DNA from: Bacteroidales bacterium
GTDB lineage: Bacteria; Bacteroidota; Bacteroidia; Bacteroidales; F082
Length of the DNA stretch: 64,000 nt
Direction of reading: 5' to 3'
Assembly: GCA_024709145.1 (NCBI GenBank)
Contig: JANJXG010000123.1
Location: forward strand, 1 to 64,000
Part shown: positions 62,398-64,000 of the stretch, one piece after another
How positions within the stretch are numbered: position 1 is the first letter of the stretch
How the letters are laid out: the number at the start of each line of letters is the position of its first letter
Notes under the pieces: model-generated
The model's input: the letters and a program-made list of their open reading frames with translations, nothing else
Databases searched by the model: none
What the model was told of the DNA's origin: nothing
Translations under genes and position numbers: made by a program

Positions 62398-63359
62398 TTA
62401 TTTGATTTGGAATACAGTAACATTTGTCCTGCCAGCAAAGCCACCAGTCCACCACCCATTTGGGCAATGAGCATGACCAAAAAGGAAAAGGAAAGTACAA
62501 GGGCTTGAGGAAAGCTTCGGAAAACATACAAAAAAGTGAGTTCACGGGTTCCAACCCCCATGATTGTCACAGGCAGCATATTCAACAGGCCTGAGACAGC
62601 AACAGCGCCTGAAGTCCAGATGAAACCCGCATCAAGTCCGGTTGAAAGGCCCAAAAAATAGCAACTTACAAAATAGCTGATATTTGAAATCAAACTTAGC
62701 AAAACAATGGCAGAAGAAGTGAGTGGGCTGAATCGCCGGGCTGTGATCTGCGTTTTTGACAGCTTGCCAGGAAGTTTTTTCATCATGCTGTTGAGTAGTC
62801 TGTTAAATGATGCTGAGGCCAGCAAAAGCATCGAAAATAACAAGGCAAACAGGCCGGAGGCAATAATAGAAAAGCCATAGAAAGATGACCAATCGAGGTA
62901 ATCGCCACCGAGAACCGACAAACCGGCCAGGATAACAAAGACTCCAATATCGAGCCCGCGTTCGGCCAGCACCCTGATCCCGGAAGCAACCACATTGCCG
63001 GTTCCTTTTTCGTGCCCGGCCTTAAGTAGTTCGCCCATGCGGGCAGGCGTAACAACCCCGATAGCATAACTTTCGTAAAACCGTCCAAGACTTAAACGCC
63101 AGGAAGTCCATTCGTTTTTACCTTCATTCATCAAATGCCAGCGTATTCCTTTGGCCGCCAATACAATCAGCTGAAATGCAATGCCAGTCAGCAGCAATTC
63201 AACCGACGACCTCGATAGTTGGTCCAACAGTTTCGGGAAATCGACCCGAAACATGATGACCACAAAAAGTACGATTCCCAGCAAGCGAAGCAAGCCAAAA
63301 AGCCGTTTGAGCACTCCTTTTGGAGCCAAGGTTTGCCGGTGTGAACTAACTTGACTCAC
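62394..63359 (-). CDS. UPF0104/AglD-type flippase-like membrane protein
   Basis: A 321-residue membrane protein of the lysylphosphatidylglycerol synthase TM-region (UPF0104) family, with about eight helices. Family signs: RWHLMNEGKNEWTSWRLSLGRFYESYAIGVVTPARMGELLKAGH and the C-terminal VSGLLNMLPVTIMGVGTRELTFLYVF. Members occur in glycan and lipid biosynthesis clusters, often as presumed lipid flippases, but their biochemistry is not settled. It overlaps its neighbours by 4 nt on both sides, so it is in one operon with the epimerase and the F420-dehydrogenase-like gene. Confidence 0.88.
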   Translation of the reverse strand: MSQVSSHRQTLAPKGVLKRLFGLLRLLGIVLFVVIMFRVDFPKLLDQLSRSSVELLLTGIAFQLIVLAAKGIRWHLMNEGKNEWTSWRLSLGRFYESYAIGVVTPARMGELLKAGHEKGTGNVVASGIRVLAERGLDIGVFVILAGLSVLGGDYLDWSSFYGFSIIASGLFALLFSMLLLASASFNRLLNSMMKKLPGKLSKTQITARRFSPLTSSAIVLLSLISNISYFVSCYFLGLSTGLDAGFIWTSGAVAVSGLLNMLPVTIMGVGTRELTFLYVFRSFPQALVLSFSFLVMLIAQMGGGLVALLAGQMLLYSKSNK

Positions 63360-64000
63360 AACTGTCTGCGTTTAATGTCTTTCGTGGATTTTTTCCATAT
63401 GTTGCGGCTTTTTTCGAACATACTACCCACAAAACTTAGCGGCAGTAATTCTACCAACCAACGTGCCATGCCAGTGCCAAGAAGTAAAAAAAGGCTGTCA
63501 ATCACCAGCTCCATCAGGAAGCGGCTTATTCCGAATCCACTGAGACGATAGCCATAATCAGGGGTCTCTTTACCCAGCATCCGCATCAGGCGCATACGAA
63601 TAAATGCTCCTCTCTTCTTCAAGTCGTAACCATGTGAATGCATGGCAATAGAGGTTTCGAGATCGAGGGGGTTCAGCGAAAGCCATTTTTCGGCCTCCAT
63701 CGCCCTAATAAGGGCTTCGCCTTTAGCCGAACGCCCAAAAACCATCGAAAAACCTTTTCCTCGTTCTTCGTACACCGGAGCCCAGGCATCTCCACCCGAC
63801 ACATCCGTGAACTCGTTAGTCAGGTCGGTACATAAGAGGCTGTTTTTCACAATATGAAACGGAATCAGGTAATTGGCGTGAAACTTCTTCAGCTGGAACA
63901 CCTTACCATTCAGCAGTTCGACGCGCATATTCCCGGGCCATTCCCCGTGACGGAAATAAAGCTTGCTGATCTGCCGGTAGTCTTTTTCCCCATTCGATTT
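63356..64000 (-). CDS. Coenzyme F420 hydrogenase/dehydrogenase beta-subunit-like protein, partial
   Basis: C-terminal part of a larger gene; the reading frame stays open to the window edge (KLYFRHGEWPG precedes the internal Met at 63928), so the true start is outside. The visible ~214 residues match the FrhB/FdhB C-terminal domain: YRQISKLYFRHGEWPGNMRVELLNG, then CTDLTNEFTDVSGGDAWAP, where the Cys and acidic residues are conserved. A hydrophobic segment lies near the end (LVIDSLFLLLGTGMARWLVELLPL). Such proteins in polysaccharide clusters are Fe-S flavoproteins of unknown redox role. It is coupled to the flippase-like gene by a 4-nt overlap. Confidence 0.85.
   Translation of the reverse strand, partial: KSNGEKDYRQISKLYFRHGEWPGNMRVELLNGKVFQLKKFHANYLIPFHIVKNSLLCTDLTNEFTDVSGGDAWAPVYEERGKGFSMVFGRSAKGEALIRAMEAEKWLSLNPLDLETSIAMHSHGYDLKKRGAFIRMRLMRMLGKETPDYGYRLSGFGISRFLMELVIDSLFLLLGTGMARWLVELLPLSFVGSMFEKSRNIWKKSTKDIKRRQL

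Noticed and set aside
1-64000. CRISPR arrays, insertion sequences, prophage genes, tRNA or rRNA genes
   Set aside because: No repeated spacer pattern, transposase, integrase, phage structural gene or recognisable tRNA/rRNA sequence was seen on reading the window.

Overview
The window looks like a chromosomal segment from an anaerobic or fermentative member of the Bacteroidota, probably near the Bacteroidales/Marinilabiliales. The evidence is a full-length type IX secretion translocon gene (sprA), secreted proteins with T9SS C-terminal sorting domains, an S46 dipeptidyl-peptidase, a TonB receptor and TonB, and several upstream regions carrying the Bacteroidota -7 element TAnnTTTG in place of Shine-Dalgarno-led promoters. 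No rRNA, tRNA, CRISPR array or insertion sequence was recognised.

Layout. 1-2.5 kb: an AT-rich stretch and one secreted T9SS cargo protein. 2.5-15.7 kb: a complete [FeFe]-hydrogenase island read on the minus strand. It comprises a NarL-type regulator, a receiver protein, HydC/HydB/HydA (electron-bifurcating type), a hydrogenase-like sensor fused to a histidine kinase, a receiver, a receiver-kinase hybrid, and the three H-cluster maturases HydG, HydF and HydE. 15.8-25.3 kb: tag, an S46 peptidase predicted to be DPP7-like, a TPR/HTH regulator, a T9SS protein and malic enzyme. 25.3-30.3 kb: a thrL-thrA-thrB-thrC operon with a readable transcription attenuator. 30.4-35.7 kb: mscS, a lipoprotein with a TonB receptor, tonB, vanZ-like and gcvH. 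35.8-43.7 kb: sprA and ruvA. 44-50.8 kb: a small membrane protein, kbl, mnmA, an M14 peptidase, an enolase-superfamily racemase/OSBS and a lipocalin-like lipoprotein. 50.9-59.2 kb: an unusual membrane redox module with its own sigma-54 control. 59.5-64 kb: part of an envelope glycan or lipid cluster that runs off the right edge.

Two regions stand out. The first is the 51-59 kb module. It has a PstS-like periplasmic domain joined to a GcvH-like domain, a Tat-exported four-cluster ferredoxin, an NrfD/HybB membrane subunit, a second membrane-anchored GcvH-like protein, a sensor kinase with c-type heme motifs, and a sigma-54 activator. Both GcvH-like domains lack the lipoyl lysine. Upstream of the first gene there is a -24/-12 promoter, preceded by two copies of one palindromic 17-mer in opposite orientation. 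I know of no described function for this set. The second is the thr leader: a 27-residue peptide with nine consecutive Thr codons, a terminator hairpin, and a 13-bp alternative pairing between the end of the peptide gene and the terminator stem.

How the genes fit together. The hydrogenase should balance NADH and ferredoxin during fermentation, with its sensor kinase reporting H2 or redox state. Malic enzyme and the thr operon serve central and amino-acid metabolism. SprA, TonB and the peptidases serve export and use of peptides. The sigma-54 module probably passes electrons between the periplasm and the quinone pool in answer to a redox or ligand signal sensed by its heme kinase; that role is inference.
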